64,000 nucleotides of DNA from Diphasiastrum complanatum (lineage: Eukaryota; Streptophyta; Lycopodiopsida; Lycopodiales; Lycopodiaceae). A model generated the notes under the pieces. The model saw only the letters and a program-made list of their open reading frames with translations. It was not told where the DNA came from and ran no database searches. How positions within the stretch are numbered: the first letter of the stretch is position 1; every line of letters starts with the position of its first letter. The stretch spans positions 24,944 to 88,943 of the forward strand of contig MU832069.1 in NCBI GenBank assembly GCA_029204225.1, in the 5' to 3' direction. The translations under genes and the position numbers were made by a program. Positions 32,371 to 43,602 of this stretch are shown here, in pieces.

Positions 32371-34650
32371 TATCGCTCACTGGCTGCACTTTTGGTGTCC
32401 ATGTAAAAAGCGAGTTATCTTTGTTGAGAGGTTCATCCACCATGCTATGAATCATAGGACTACTAGTCAATTTAGTAGTCATATTATTGTAACATGGTGT
32501 TGTAATGAGCGATTTCATTCATTAAAAAGCATAGAAGTAGGCTGAATTTTGACTCGTGTTTATAAAGACATATATGATTAACTAGATTGAACCCTAACTA
32601 TTACTTAGATTACAAATAGAGCCCTCGATCAGTTATGTACTATTATTAGATATACAAATATTATGTTATACCGTTTACTTGCCAATCATGATATCTCAGA
32701 GTGAAACTCATTTTACCACTTCTAAGAAAATTTGCTGTGTGCCACACTAGCATGAATATACCTTTCTACTTTGACTATGGCTGAAATAGAAAAACTATGT
32801 GAAATGTAAAGACGACGCCCAAATAAAATTTGAACATAGATATCTCATTGTGGAAATCCAATTCAACTTTAAAACAGATCTCCAAAAGCATAACTATGCA
32901 ACCTTCACATGTTGCTGTGAGAGTAACATCTGAGAACCTGCAGAGACAACTAAGATTCCCACTAAATTTGTGTCCTTTTTCAGCTGAACATGTTACTGGT
33001 GGTGAAGTTATTATATTCATCATTTTGAAATTTTTCCAGGGAAGAGTTCTTAACGCCACAGGACTACTATTTGATTCTTCTAATAATGTTGAAGACTTGT
33101 CTTTATGTTCCTTTAAAGGTTTTATTAGGCAGCGCATGTGGGAGCTTGTTCATTTAGAAGGTTTTGTTACGCATGCAAGTGTGTTTTGTGTGCATGAGCA
33201 TACACACACATATACTAATATCCCATACAGATTATATGTATCTCTGCAAATATGCAAACAAAACCAAAAACTAACTCAAAAACCTACAAGAGGAAACTTG
33301 TTCGCCCCCAACTCAGCCCTACCAAAAGATAAAATTAACATGAGTTTCAAACCATGATTCTCAAATAATCGTTCCCCTACACTCGGATTGCCCTCCTCTT
33401 GCTGAAGAGATAGCAGCAAGGACTCTCCTCCATGCCCAAGAATCGACCCTCATAGTTTTGGAGATCTTTCCACATTGTGAGTACTAAATATTTTGCTGCC
33501 CTCTTCAAGTTTTACAGTGTTTCTTGTTTTGCAGCATTCTAGACCCCCTCCTCCATTCTGCCTTGTCTCTCCTTCCTAGCTCCATTTCTCTTGAGCTTTG
33601 GCATATTCCCTTATTAAAATTCATGTGTACACGTGGGACTGAATGTTGCATTAATGACCAAATCATGTACTTTTATTGTGCATGTTTATTGCACTGTTAA
33701 GCATATACAGTATGAGGATATAGTTATAGTCATCTTCTTAAAAAAGAACTGGAATCATAACTGTCTCTCCAAAGTACTTAATAAAACATGGTCATTGGTT
33801 ACTAGTTTGAAACAGACGGGATTTGCCTCCAGTTAGCCTTTCTTCCTGTTCGTGCTGGACTGCTAGTTCCTTGTTTGTATCAATGTCATGTCTGGGATAG
33901 TACCCAGCATAACAGAGGAAATGTCCAATCTTCAACCTTATGAAGAAGTCCCCACAAAGTCTCAGACCATCAACTTCATCAAGCATAGCACAAATGCTAC
34001 GACATTCCTACTCACTTCATCGGTGCCCAAGGGCCAAGAGTAGGCTTTAGGTCAATTGCATTTCAACACATGGACGTCATCACATGGAAATCAGAACATG
34101 GAGGTCCGCGTTATAGCTTTCATACATGTTTGTAAAAGTTGCTTCCTTTTACAAGTTCAAAAACAATGTTCTGCCACTTCAAACTTTCATGCTGATGATC
34201 CAACACCAGGAAAACTTTTCCTGAACCTCAAAAACTTTCAATCTGTTTCTCCTCTTTTTGGACATCCTCAAAGCAACAAATGATTGCTCTTTCCATGGTA
34301 AAGAGACATAAACCAACTGTTGAAAAAGCAGGTGAAAAGGGTAACTTAAGCAAGCAAAATCACATGCCCAAAACCACTAGATAAGACTTTCTGTCCAGGA
34401 AACAGCATCATAAAAGGACTAACAAAAATATCTAGCAAATGGTTGTTTCAGGCCCAATAAACATAATCAAGACCCTGCAGTTAATAATGATTGCATATCT
34501 GACTGTTAACAACAAAACGGATGGTAAATTTAAAACCTGGTTAAAACCTGGACATCAAAGAAAAAATTGCAATAACTGCCTACTAATTCAAAAAATCATT
34601 TCACCAGCTGTTTCCTTGCCCATACACAGAAATCATGCAATGCTTAAACC

Positions 34651-35484
34651 TCAGCTTTGCACTGCTGAGGGCATTATACCCTGAGGTGCTGCAGATTGGG
34701 CACTTGGATTGTGACTATAGCTACCAGCTACTGGCTGCTGCAAAGATCCGTCGGATGACTGAGCATACTGGGCTGGGTCACCGTAAGACTGCTGTGGGTA
34801 CCCTTGTTGGCTGTAACTCTGTTGATCTTGTGAGGCTTGATTGTATTCATAGCCACCATTATAAGCCTGCTGGCCATATCCTTGTGGCTGGTTATAGCTT
34901 CCTTGCTGCTCATTGTAACCTTGCTGTGACTGCTCACTGTAACCTTGCTGTGGCTGCTCACTGTAACCTTGCTGTGGCTGGGTGTAACCTTCCTGTGACT
35001 GGCTATAACCCTCTTGTGGCTGGTTGTAGCCTTGCTGAGGCTGACTGTAACCTTGTTGGTACCCTTGCTGCTGATAAGCGGCTGGCTGTTGTTGCTGATA
35101 GCCATCGTAGTAGCCCTGCTGAGTGTACCCATAATTGCCATCAGCTGCAGTAGCTTCTGGTTGTGGAGTCTGCTGTGTTTGGCTTTGCTGGGAGTAAGAA
35201 TCATAGCCTGCTTGTTGTGGAGGTTGCTGAGACGGAGCAGGAGTACTCTGGTTCCAGCCAGGGTTATAACCAGCGGGAGGTGGTTGAGAATATCCCCCAT
35301 ACTGCTGTGAAGGTGGAGGTGGGGGATATTGATGAGGGGGACCAGAGTAGGGACCCTGTTGCTGATAACCATAGCCTGGATAACGTGGTGGTGGGCCAGG
35401 AGGACCCCAGTGTGGAGGAGGCCCTGGTGGCCTGAAATATGGCTGATTGTAACCACCATGCATAGGTGGACCCCTTACACGATT
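34651..35484 (-). CDS. FUBP-like KH protein, last exon (exon 7): Q/G/Y-rich tail
   Basis: The exon starts after CATGGCAG (acceptor at 35486-35485) with NRVRGPPMHGGYNQPYF and ends with ...MPSAVQS and TGA at 34653-34651, giving 277 codons. It is a low-complexity tail. First comes a proline/glycine section (PPGPPPHWGPPGPPPRYPGY), then roughly 20 QGY-type units such as QQGYSQPQQGYNQPQEGY, then a Q/S-rich end. Such Q/G/S/Y tails in FUBP and FET-type RNA-binding proteins are often prion-like and can drive condensates. Exon 6 joins in phase 0 as ELIDE|NRVRG, which matches FUBP-like proteins. Confidence 0.85.
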   Translation of the reverse strand, partial: NRVRGPPMHGGYNQPYFRPPGPPPHWGPPGPPPRYPGYGYQQQGPYSGPPHQYPPPPPSQQYGGYSQPPPAGYNPGWNQSTPAPSQQPPQQAGYDSYSQQSQTQQTPQPEATAADGNYGYTQQGYYDGYQQQQPAAYQQQGYQQGYSQPQQGYNQPQEGYSQSQEGYTQPQQGYSEQPQQGYSEQSQQGYNEQQGSYNQPQGYGQQAYNGGYEYNQASQDQQSYSQQGYPQQSYGDPAQYAQSSDGSLQQPVAGSYSHNPSAQSAAPQGIMPSAVQS

Positions 35485-37244
35485 CTGCCATGGAAACAAG
35501 TTAGACGAATCAATGTTTCCATAAAACATAACTCCAATAACGATTAACAGTTCAAAGTTCAAAGTTCATCCAAGAGTCAGGGGATTAAAAAAACGAATAA
35601 CAGCTTTATAAAACACTTCTCACGGGCAAGCCAATGAATACATAGACTAACTCTGATGAATGATTATCTATTACTGAAGTATCAGCATTGAACTAACAGA
35701 CAAGAAGATCCCTGCAGCAAGCTACCTTCATTACAGTGACATGGAATTCCTCAAATTCATGTTTGAGATTAGTATGCAGAAAGTAGCACATGCAAAGAGA
35801 AAAAGAGAGAGCACCAACGTACACAGCTAACAACCATCTCTACAGATGTGATGTATGGTGATTGGCTAACTTTTGAAAATAAGTCTCCTAGATCTACATG
35901 GCATGAGAATAACTTGCATTAGCACACTAACATTTGCCGGTGTAACTGAGCCATAATGTTAACAAGGTACGTCAGGACTCAGGAACATACCTTACACTTC
36001 CAATCTATCGCTACTATTGCATTCAAGGTTTACATGATGTGCTCTGTCATGCTGTCTGTAACTTTCAAACATGTCGACTTCAGCATTCAGTTATTTCAAC
36101 ATGATTGAGCATAATGTATGTCAGGAACATACCTTATACTTCCAATCTATTGCTACTATTGCATTCGAAGGTTACACATGATGTGCTCAGTCATGCTAGT
36201 CTGTAACTTACAAACATTGTTGACTTCAGCATTCAAAACAGTTTAAAAGTGATTGACCATGATAACCTTCAAATGTGGGTAAAGCTGATCATATACTGAC
36301 ATGACATGTATTCTCGAGCTAAGAGGCAAAGCCTGGCAGATAAATGCTAGCACACGATGGCGATCGACAATCACATTTACGCAGTAGCTACTGACACTAC
36401 AATACCTGGTATGTAACTTTCAGCCAAAGCCCTGTTCTCGGCAGAGATAGCTATAGACAGCGGCTGAGCCGAGATTGTGAAGCCTTTCTAAACAGCCAAG
36501 AGATAAAGATGAGAAAGAACATATCACCAGCTCTACGTAGTGTGGCATGCTAACGATCTCGAACAAGGGCACTACAACAAATTGAAACTTTCTCCAATTC
36601 CCACAAAAACCCACAACAAGATTGTTTCAATAATAGCATGAATGCAAAATGACCTGATCTTAGCACAACTGATTGTTTACTGAAATTTCATAGCGATCCT
36701 GAGTAAAAGTATCAACAATCAATAGCTATTTTCAATGGTAATGAATCACCAAACGTTACACCTGGCAAAGCATTTCGAATCCATACCGTTGGATAAGCCC
36801 GATACCCCATCTCGTATACTTGGCTGTAAGAAGTTAGAACTTTAACAAGCATAAACAAGACCACTGACTGCAGACAAATCCATCTCTTTTCAAGAGCTCA
36901 ACCATAGTAACATTCTAGACTTTCCAGATCTTAATTCGTTCCATATCATACTTGATAGGCCAACAAAGAAGTTACATATTGCCACGGATGCTAGCTGACA
37001 AAATTTCTAACCTGGTAAAGTTCAGATGAGACTACAGTTGATCAACTATCTTGAATTTAATTTTGTTTTAACAGAATCTAACATGAGAAAGAACGATGAC
37101 AAGAGCACTCACTCCACATATTATGTACTTTTAAACAGCACCTACATAAAACTTTCACTGAATCTTATAAAGCACAAACAATTGGAACATTGCTATGAAT
37201 GAACAACGATTTTTCTCCACCAGTGTTCTTGAAAAAAAAACTAC
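35485..37244 (-). other. Intron 6 of the KH gene
   Basis: GT at 37244-37243, AG at 35486-35485, phase 0. It contains a two-copy 142-bp tandem duplication (about 35981-36122 and 36123-36265). Confidence 0.75.
35981..36265. repeat. 142-bp tandem duplication inside KH intron 6
   Basis: Both copies begin AGGAACATACCTTA and share CTACTATTGCATTC, GATGTGCTC and GACTTCAGCATTCA, with small indels. Confidence 0.75.
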
Positions 37245-37370
37245 CTCATCAATTAGTTCTTTGACAAGCTCACTAGCCATGTCTGTTTGCTCCTTGCTGC
37301 CTATCAGGGTGACAACCCTCTCAAGGGTTCCTTGCTCACTATCCCGGTCACTTTCTTGTGGTATAGCAAA
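37245..37370 (-). CDS. FUBP-like KH protein, exon 6 (second half of KH2)
   Basis: Forty-two codons in phase 0 reading FAIPQESDRDSEQGTLERVV, then TLIGSKEQTDMASELVKEL and IDE. This is the variable loop, third beta strand and last helix of the second KH domain. Splice sites are ATGTAG| and GAG|GTAG. Confidence 0.88.
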
Positions 37371-37476
37371 CTACATGTAAAAGTTAGATCATATTTTCAG
37401 TAAACACATGAGAGCTGAATATTATTCAAATGACAGGAAAAACCTGTTATGCTTGCAAATAGCAATTGAACCACAC

Positions 37477-37548
37477 CTGTATGCGTGCACCAGAGCGACT
37501 CTGCAAACTCCTAATAGTCTCTCCACCCCTACCTATAATTAGGCCAAC
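37477..37548 (-). CDS. FUBP-like KH protein, exon 5 (first half of KH2)
   Basis: Twenty-four codons, VGLIIGRGGETIRSLQSRSG plus ARIQ. It holds the GRGG nucleic-acid-binding loop of the second KH domain. The domain is split by an intron exactly after RIQ. Confidence 0.9.
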
Positions 37549-37690
37549 CTAACAAAAAAAACCATTTTTACAAACAATGTTTAGTAAGGATGACACTCAC
37601 ACATCAAAATTCTCATCAAAGCCAGATAAACAAAAGCGATTGCAGTCGAAGACTATAGAGCTATGTGTAAAGAGCCAAATGGCAACCAAC

Positions 37691-37783
37691 CTTGCTGTTA
37701 GGAACTCGTATGTTGACTTGTTCACCAGAGGGAGGTCCCCCAAAACCTCGAGTAGGAAAAGCAGCAGATGCTCCAGCTGCAGC
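37691..37783 (-). CDS. FUBP-like KH protein, exon 4 (inter-KH linker)
   Basis: Thirty-one codons with an Ala-rich start, then PTRGFGGPPSGEQVNIRVPN and SK. The EQVNIRVPNSK end is the first beta strand of KH2, which continues directly as VGLIIGRGG in exon 5. Confidence 0.88.
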
Positions 37784-37990
37784 CTAGTAGAGTTATAGTA
37801 AAAGAAAGTTAAGGACATGATTTTCATGAGGCTTCAAAAACATGCTACGAGAATCCAATCTTGTAAGTTGCAGCAATATGATAATAGTACTGTACTACCG
37901 GAGTCATCAAATATGTTTGAAACTTATATAAGATCAAAATGTGATAAGTTAGAAAGATATCAGAAACATTTACAAACAATGAACACCAAC

Positions 37991-38176
37991 CTCTGCAATT
38001 ACATCCTTGATAAGCTGCTCTGCACGTGAGATCTGCTCTGAAGTCCCCATAATTTCTACCTGCCTTGTCGGAGCATTTGGGTCAGCATCTGCATCCCTTG
38101 TAACTTGAATTCTGGCACCAGACTGATACTGCAGATTTTTTATAGTTTCTCCACCCTTACCAATAACTATTCCAAC
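37991..38176 (-). CDS. FUBP-like KH protein, exon 3 (KH1)
   Basis: Sixty-two codons: VGIVIGKGGETIKNLQYQSG, ARIQVTRDADADPNAPTRQV, EIMGTSEQISRAEQLIKDVI, AE. A single-exon KH domain with the invariant GKGG loop binds single-stranded RNA or DNA. The RDADADPNAPTRQVEIMG variable loop is characteristic of the FUBP/KSRP group. Confidence 0.92.
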
Positions 38177-39496
38177 CTGCAAACTTTCCGTCCTTTAATA
38201 TGTCTTTCAAATCAACAGCTAAAAAGTTTGTACCACAGTCCATTTTCTTCCTTTCCCATTGAACCAAAGCTTTGCAAACAAAACAAATCACCTAAATAAT
38301 GCTCTCTACATTTAGAACAAACTTTATGATGCAGATCAATCCACATTTCAAGGACCTTTAACTGAAATTTCTGCAGACTATTTATAGTGTCCTGCATCAA
38401 CAAAGAACAAACGCAAGAGCAATAACTCATATGACTTCAGTTTTCTCGCTGTGTGCTGCATTTCATATGCCAATATTTCTGAGAAAATTTTCAAAATTAA
38501 AACATCAGCTCCGTAGTACTACCCTGAAGTATCCACCACAAACGCGATCAGCTAGTGTACTTCTACAGCCAGCACACATAATTGGAACAAATTTCAGCTT
38601 CTTTCTGTAATGCATTATGCGTACCTTGAGCATCAAGTTCTACAATCAATATGTGCTATGCCCAAAGCAGGTTTCCAGTTTGACAAGTTAAACTAGGAAT
38701 AACTTGGCTTGGGCTCACCATGACTTCTAGTGATCACAACTGTCCTATGTGCAGTGCAGCACACTATTTCTCTTAACTCAGATTCCAATTCAATATTCTC
38801 GTTTATCGTTTTCAACCCCATGCTCTCATAATTACAATTTACTAAGTTGGTTGGTTCATCTTCTTCCACATACGATTGAACTCAATAACTTTGGCTCTAA
38901 ACACATGGGTTAAGAGAAGATGGTCATCACAGGCGGGGTCAGAACAGACCAGTACAGATTAGCAAACACAATTATAACTCATACACGACAAAATGGAAGA
39001 GTTGCATCTCTAATCTATCGCTTAAACTAGACGAGATAATTGGGATAATGCCAGAAACTTAACATACTAAAGAATTACAGTTGAAAGTTTGCAAATGCAC
39101 AACAAGAAATATGAACAAGAATGTAGAAAAACTACAAGAACCTCACACGGCTGAAGAGCTGCAGACTTACTCCTAAATCCGTGTACTTCAAGATTGAACC
39201 AAAAACTAGGAACAAAACCATTAGGAGATGACAATAAACTAATTGAGAAATGAAAACTCATGATATGCCCTTCTAAGGTGCTCATATGTGCTTAACAGAA
39301 AACAGTACAAAGCTTGCTACCACGGTTATTTATCAATAGCGTGGAACCTCCAAAACTGAACGATCTGTAACTTCCTTAGTCTTAAGAGGGAAAATCAACC
39401 CGATCAGGACAATTGTTACATCATCAAGCAATAATTTGGGAACTTACAAAACCATGAAATGCACGAGTTATAAATTGATTGAGATGCTCATCTAAC

Positions 39497-39684
39497 CTTT
39501 GCATTAGGAACATCCATTCTCCGAGATTCTGAATATCCAGCCTGATGATTATGATATGGCGTTTGCTGAAAATCTGTAACCTTGGCATAAGAATTTGGGT
39601 TGTCTGTTGGTTGGTCATGGAACTTTGTTGGTTGGTCATGGAACTTTGATGGCTGGTCGTGGAACTTTGATACCCTTTCAACTT
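39497..39684 (-). CDS. FUBP-like KH protein, exon 2
   Basis: The exon begins with AA, which completes a Glu codon with the last G of exon 1, and ends in phase 0 at GCAAAG|GTTAGA. It encodes a short tandem peptide repeat (SKFHDQP, TKFHDQP, TKFHDQP) and then AGYSESRRMDVPNAK. The RRMDVPNAK piece is the first strand of KH1 and joins VGIVIGKGG in exon 3. Confidence 0.87.
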
Positions 39685-40007
39685 CTGGAAAACGAAATTA
39701 ACCAATGAGGAAGAAATTGCAATTAAAACGCAGACTAAAAAGTGAGACCAAATACAGGACGAACCGAATCTGAAACGCAGGAAAGCTAAAAGTAAGTAAA
39801 TAGAGGTGAACAGAAAGGTATGGTGAAACGTTTAGGTGAGCTAACTTCCAAGCATAAACATTACTACAAACTGCAAACTAGTTAATGATTAACAGATCAG
39901 GTTCCCCACGCCCGCCTTTCCTCAAAATACCAAGAAGAGAAAAGTCAAACGTAGCCTTGTCCATTCATTTTTCTAATGAGCAGTTTCCAGCACTTCAAGA
40001 CTCATAC

Positions 40008-40419
40008 CTCCATAACCACGTTCATGGCTACTGCCATTGGAGGCTGCACGATCATCACCTCCATTATCTTCACTGCGGGCACGTTTTACCCCATCACCAC
40101 CGCCAGCAATGGCACCCGGCGGAGCGGAACCAACCAGCCGAGCGGCAATCTGCGCAGCTTTCTGTTTCGCTAGCTCAAAACCCGAAAGCGGCGGAGGCAC
40201 GCTGCTATACATTCCATGCTTCTGAGCACTAGGGTTCCCCACTGCTCCGCCCGAATCCGGCCTGTCAGAAAACCCTGTGGTTCGTCCGCTTTCCTTCTCC
40301 GCCTGTCCTCCATCATCAAACTTGCGCTTGCTGCTGTTGCTGCCAGGGACGTCCTGCCGCGCTGCCGTGGAGTCGAAATCGGGAGATGAAGGTAGGCGAG
40401 CCTCATCCGCCATCGCCAT
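40008..40419 (-). CDS. FUBP-like KH protein, exon 1 with start codon
   Basis: The start codon is the first ATG of ATGGCGATGGCGGATGAG at 40419. A second in-frame ATG lies two codons later, and the first is chosen because nothing upstream in the leader competes. The exon encodes 137 codons plus one base: a serine/aspartate-rich disordered start with a KRKFDD basic patch, the conserved PPPLSGFELAKQKAAQIAAR helix of plant FUBP-like proteins, and a KRARSE nuclear-localisation-like patch. It ends GGTTATGGAG|GTATGA. The complete seven-exon model gives about 636 residues with two KH domains. Animal FUBPs have four. The protein probably acts in the nucleus in RNA processing or transcription; the precise role is inferred from family only. 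Confidence 0.88.
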
Positions 40420-40520
40420 AGCTCCAGAACAAACCCTAGCAAACACAGAAAAATGAGAGCGAGGAAGAAAGAGAGAATAGAAAGAGACAGAGAAAGCAAG
40501 AGGTCATCTATATATAATAA
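40420..40520 (-). promoter_or_regulatory. Core promoter and leader of the KH gene
   Basis: On the minus strand TTATTATATATAG (40520-40508) is a TATA box about 90 bases before the start codon. It is followed by a pyrimidine-rich leader (CTTTCTCTGTCTCTTTC, then TCTCTCTTTCTTCC), the plant Y-patch pattern, and then CTAGGGTTTG before ATG. Confidence 0.65.
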
Positions 40521-40596
40521 AAGAGTATGTCCACACAATTATGGCCAACCCTAACTCCATTGAGCCTTGTGGCATATCTCTCTTCTTAGCAAGGAC

Positions 40597-40697
40597 TCTT
40601 TCACACTGGGAAGTGCACTTTGGACCATTCTTTCACACTGGGAAGTGCACTCTGGACCATTTCTTTCACCACTGGGAAGTGCAAACTGGACCATTCT
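40597..40697. repeat. Three-copy ~33-bp tandem repeat upstream of the KH gene
   Basis: CTTTCACACTGGGAAGTGCA, then CTTTGGACCATT, is repeated three times with small changes about 80-180 bases upstream of the TATA box. Confidence 0.85.
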
Positions 40698-40761
40698 TTC
40701 CACCTTGATAGCAAAGTCAGGGTTGGTGTGGAATTAAGACCAGGATGGCGGCCAAGATGTA

Positions 40762-40951
40762 ATGGAGTCCTCCCATTGATCCGTTGAGATCTTCTCGTGC
40801 GTCGTGAGTTGGTGTATCGAGCTCGCTCGGGTTTGGCTTGCCCACCCCTGTTCAGAATGGAGTCCTCCCATTGATCCGTTGAGATCTTCTCGTGAGTCGT
40901 GAGTCGGTGTATCGTGCTTGAGTTTGGCTCGCCCACGCGGGTTTGAAATTT
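40762..40951. repeat. 95-bp tandem duplication carrying SINE-like heads
   Basis: ATGGAGTCCTCCCATTGATC begins both copies (40762 and 40857). Each ends in a GTGAGTYGGTGTATCG...TTTGGCTYGCCCAC segment like the SINE-like copies at 21998 and 32103. Confidence 0.8.
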
Positions 40952-41466
40952 TGTGATCCCACTTTTAGACTCAATTCAAATTGCCACCATGGTGACAAGG
41001 GCCAGTTTGCCATGTGAAGGGAGCCCAAGCATGATCTTTGGCCTTGGGAATTTAACTCGACATGTTGAATATGAAACAAAGAAAAATGTGCGATAAGTGA
41101 AATTGGCTATGCAACGATTGTTGCCACGAGCTAATATAGACCCACCCTTAAATGAGGTTTATTGGCCCAGTTTTACACCGTCTCTCGCTTGCTTGGTCTG
41201 CAACAACATTCCATGCGCAAGATTTTCCATATCGGGGGCTAGGGCAAGTGGATGTTTTGGAGATGTTGAGCACTCTCTCCATTTACATCTCGACATCCAT
41301 TTGGGGCTGATGTATTGTTGCCTATGACCTAGTCTCACTCTTTGAATATTTATTAGGTCATTCCATAGGAGTTTTTAAGTGCTTTGGCTCTAAAAAAATG
41401 CACATAACTACTAGGAAAGAAATAATACCTATTTCATATAGTGAATATAGAAATTGAATAAAAAAC

Positions 41467-41470
<4 letters not shown>

Positions 41471-41527
<57 letters not shown>
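41471..41527. repeat. (CT)n microsatellite
   Basis: About 28 CT units. It lies 108 bases left of the LTR of element A. Confidence 0.95.
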
Positions 41528-41531
<4 letters not shown>

Positions 41532-41635
41532 GAAAAGTGTGCAATTCAAAATTCCAGTAACAAACTGATAGGAATCTCTCGAACGATTCGCGAACATTTT
41601 ACGAAACTGTTTTGATCACGAATAATTTAAACCAA

Positions 41636-42275
41636 TGTGCGGAATTGAATAAACAAGTGAATCAGATATACGAATGGTAACAGACAAATATTCATTCAAG
41701 ATCATACAATCATTCAGAATAATATGCGCATAACAGCTACAATATTATCTATTGATCTTTTGATTTCAAGCACTGTGTGACAGATCCACACAGTGCATTG
41801 GCGTGAGAGAAATACAATTCTCTCACGAATAATGTCTCACTTACTAGCGGACTTCTGGATCTGCTGATCCTCTTACAAAATTGTCTTGCTCATAGGCAGA
41901 CATGTATTCTGTATATTTTTCGTCTTACAGTATTATGCATCAAATAGAAAGTATATAGTTCGCGAACTTTTTCGTGTCGTGTCATGTAACTTCCAGATCA
42001 GAAAGATTAAACATCTACAACTAATCACGAACTACAAGAGTGGCAGATTAGCCACGTTCTAGAGTACTTATGCTGATGTCATGATGTCTGATCAAATACT
42101 TGTACCCCTTGGTACTTGGCTGATCTTCTTGGTCCTTCGTGGAGCAAGAATGATTTTGTGTCGCGAAACAATTTCGTGTCGTGTGTCGCGAAATTGTTCG
42201 CGAACATTTTTGTTTCGTGTGTCTTTTCTGTCAAAACCAGGGTGGAAAGCTAGCAAGGCTTTGGCAATAGAAACA
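41636..42275 (-). repeat. Element A 3' LTR (left copy)
   Basis: About 640 bp, aligned over its full length with 46220-46854. It contains GTTCGCGAAC palindromes (near 41960 and 42197) and an imperfect hairpin with arms 42163-42176 and 42189-42201. Confidence 0.85.
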
Positions 42276-42277
42276 TT

Positions 42278-43075
42278 TCATTTTTTCAGCTCTCTCTCAA
42301 AGCACGATAGCTTGACAACTCCAAGACTGCTCCTTTGTTTCTCGAATAGACCTTTGTCTAAGGCCTTTGTAAAAATGTCAGCTACCATCTCCTTCATTCC
42401 AATGAAAGTAGTTTGCAACATCTTCTTTCCGATCAGATCCCTTATCAAGTGATACTTGATTGCAATGTGTTTTGTCGTTGAGTGAAATACAAGGTCTTTT
42501 TTCAGATGTATTGCAGATGTGTTGTCCATCTGCAAAACCAGAGGTTCATTCCTTGTTTCACCGAGTTCGTCAAGGAATTGTTTGAGCCAAATTATTTCAT
42601 TGGCCATCTTTGCTACTGCTACGTACTCTGCTTCACAGGATGACTGAGCCACAATGGTCTGCTTCTTGTTGACCCAGAGAATTGCTGCTCCTGACGCGAT
42701 GGTGCATCCTCCTGAGACACTTTTGCAGTCGTCCTTGAGGGATGCCCAGCTAGCATCACTGTAGAAAAGCGTCTGGAACCGTGCATCACGAGAATAACGC
42801 AAACCAAAATCTTTTGTTAATTGAAGATATTGCAAAATTTGTTTTGCAATCTTCCAATGAGTCGAGCCTGGACTTGTACATAATTGGCTCATCCTGAACA
42901 TGACATAAGCAATGTCAGGACGTGTGTTATCTGCAAGGTACATCAACGATCCGATCAGCTTCTTGTATGGTGTAAGTTGCATCAATTCTCTTTCTTCTTC
43001 AATCCTCAAACAATTTTCGTTCGTCAGTATTGTTCCTGCAAGCATTGGAGTATTCGCTCCTTTGCAATTTAGCAT
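42278..43075 (-). pseudogene. Element A RT end and RNase H
   Basis: The frame reads LIGSLMYLADNTRPDIAYVM (RT end), HWKIAKQILQYL, then RNase H with FYSDASWASLKDDCKSVSGG, SSCEAEYVA and LQMDNTSAIH, ending ADIFTKALDKGLFEKQR. The acidic RNase H residues are present. It stops just before the LTR. Confidence 0.88.
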
Positions 43076-43128
43076 CCCGCGAAATCTTCTAAGATTTTCT
43101 AGGTATATTTTGACTGATGAAGGTATAA

Positions 43129-43602
43129 TTAACCTCCCTCATAGTCCCTGTCAATCTGTAAGCCAAGGTAACACATGGCTTCTTCTAGATCTACAATCTC
43201 GAAATGTTTCGAGATATCATTCTTCACTTCAGCAATAAGCTTCTCACTCTTGCAGAGTATTAGAGTGTCGTCCACATACACAGCTACAATGATGAGCTTC
43301 CCATCTGTAATTCTTACATAGACATTGGAATCAGCCATTAGTGGCTTGAATCCTAAGGATTTCGGGGCTTGATCTTTCTTCTTGTACCATTGTCGCGCTA
43401 ATTGCTTCAGACCATAGATACTCCTATGCATTCTGCATGCATAAGTAGGAAGTGAATTTGAGATATAGCCTGGGGGTTGGTCCATGTAGACTTCTTCGTC
43501 CAGCTCACCATGCAAGAAGGTTGTCTTCTCGTCCACAATAAGAATCCTGAGATCATAAGCAGCTGCATATGCAAATAGTAAACGTAGGGATGAATGTTTC
43601 AC
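43129..43602 (-). pseudogene. Element A reverse transcriptase
   Basis: LRILIVDEKTTFLHGELDEE, MHRSIYGLKQLARQWYKKK and AVYVDDTLILC (the catalytic YVDD) show copia RT. The frame is separated from the RNase H frame by a break near 43080-43130. Upstream RT sequence continues in broken form to about 43900. Confidence 0.85.

Larger units (their letters stand above)
30373..34650. other. Intergenic region left of the KH gene
   Basis: No supported gene. It holds two-copy tandem repeats at 31836-31973 and 32274-32370 and a SINE-like copy at 32103. The open frames 32775-33137 and 32830-33357 overlap on opposite strands and match nothing I recognise. The last few hundred bases are probably the 3' UTR of the KH gene. 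Confidence 0.4.

Noticed and set aside
32775..33357. Opposing open frames of 120 and 175 residues
   Set aside because: They overlap on opposite strands, have no domain and contain low-complexity ends, so they are probably chance frames.
34728..35547. Overlapping open frames on both strands across the Q/G/Y-rich exon
   Set aside because: They are shadow frames of the repetitive coding exon 34651-35484, whose own frame gives the meaningful QGY/PPG repeats.
36789..36825. A possible 37-nt extra exon in KH intron 6 between CTTACAG and GTATGG
   Set aside because: Including it shifts the last exon out of the QGY frame. Direct joining gives ELIDE-NRVRGPP, which fits the family.
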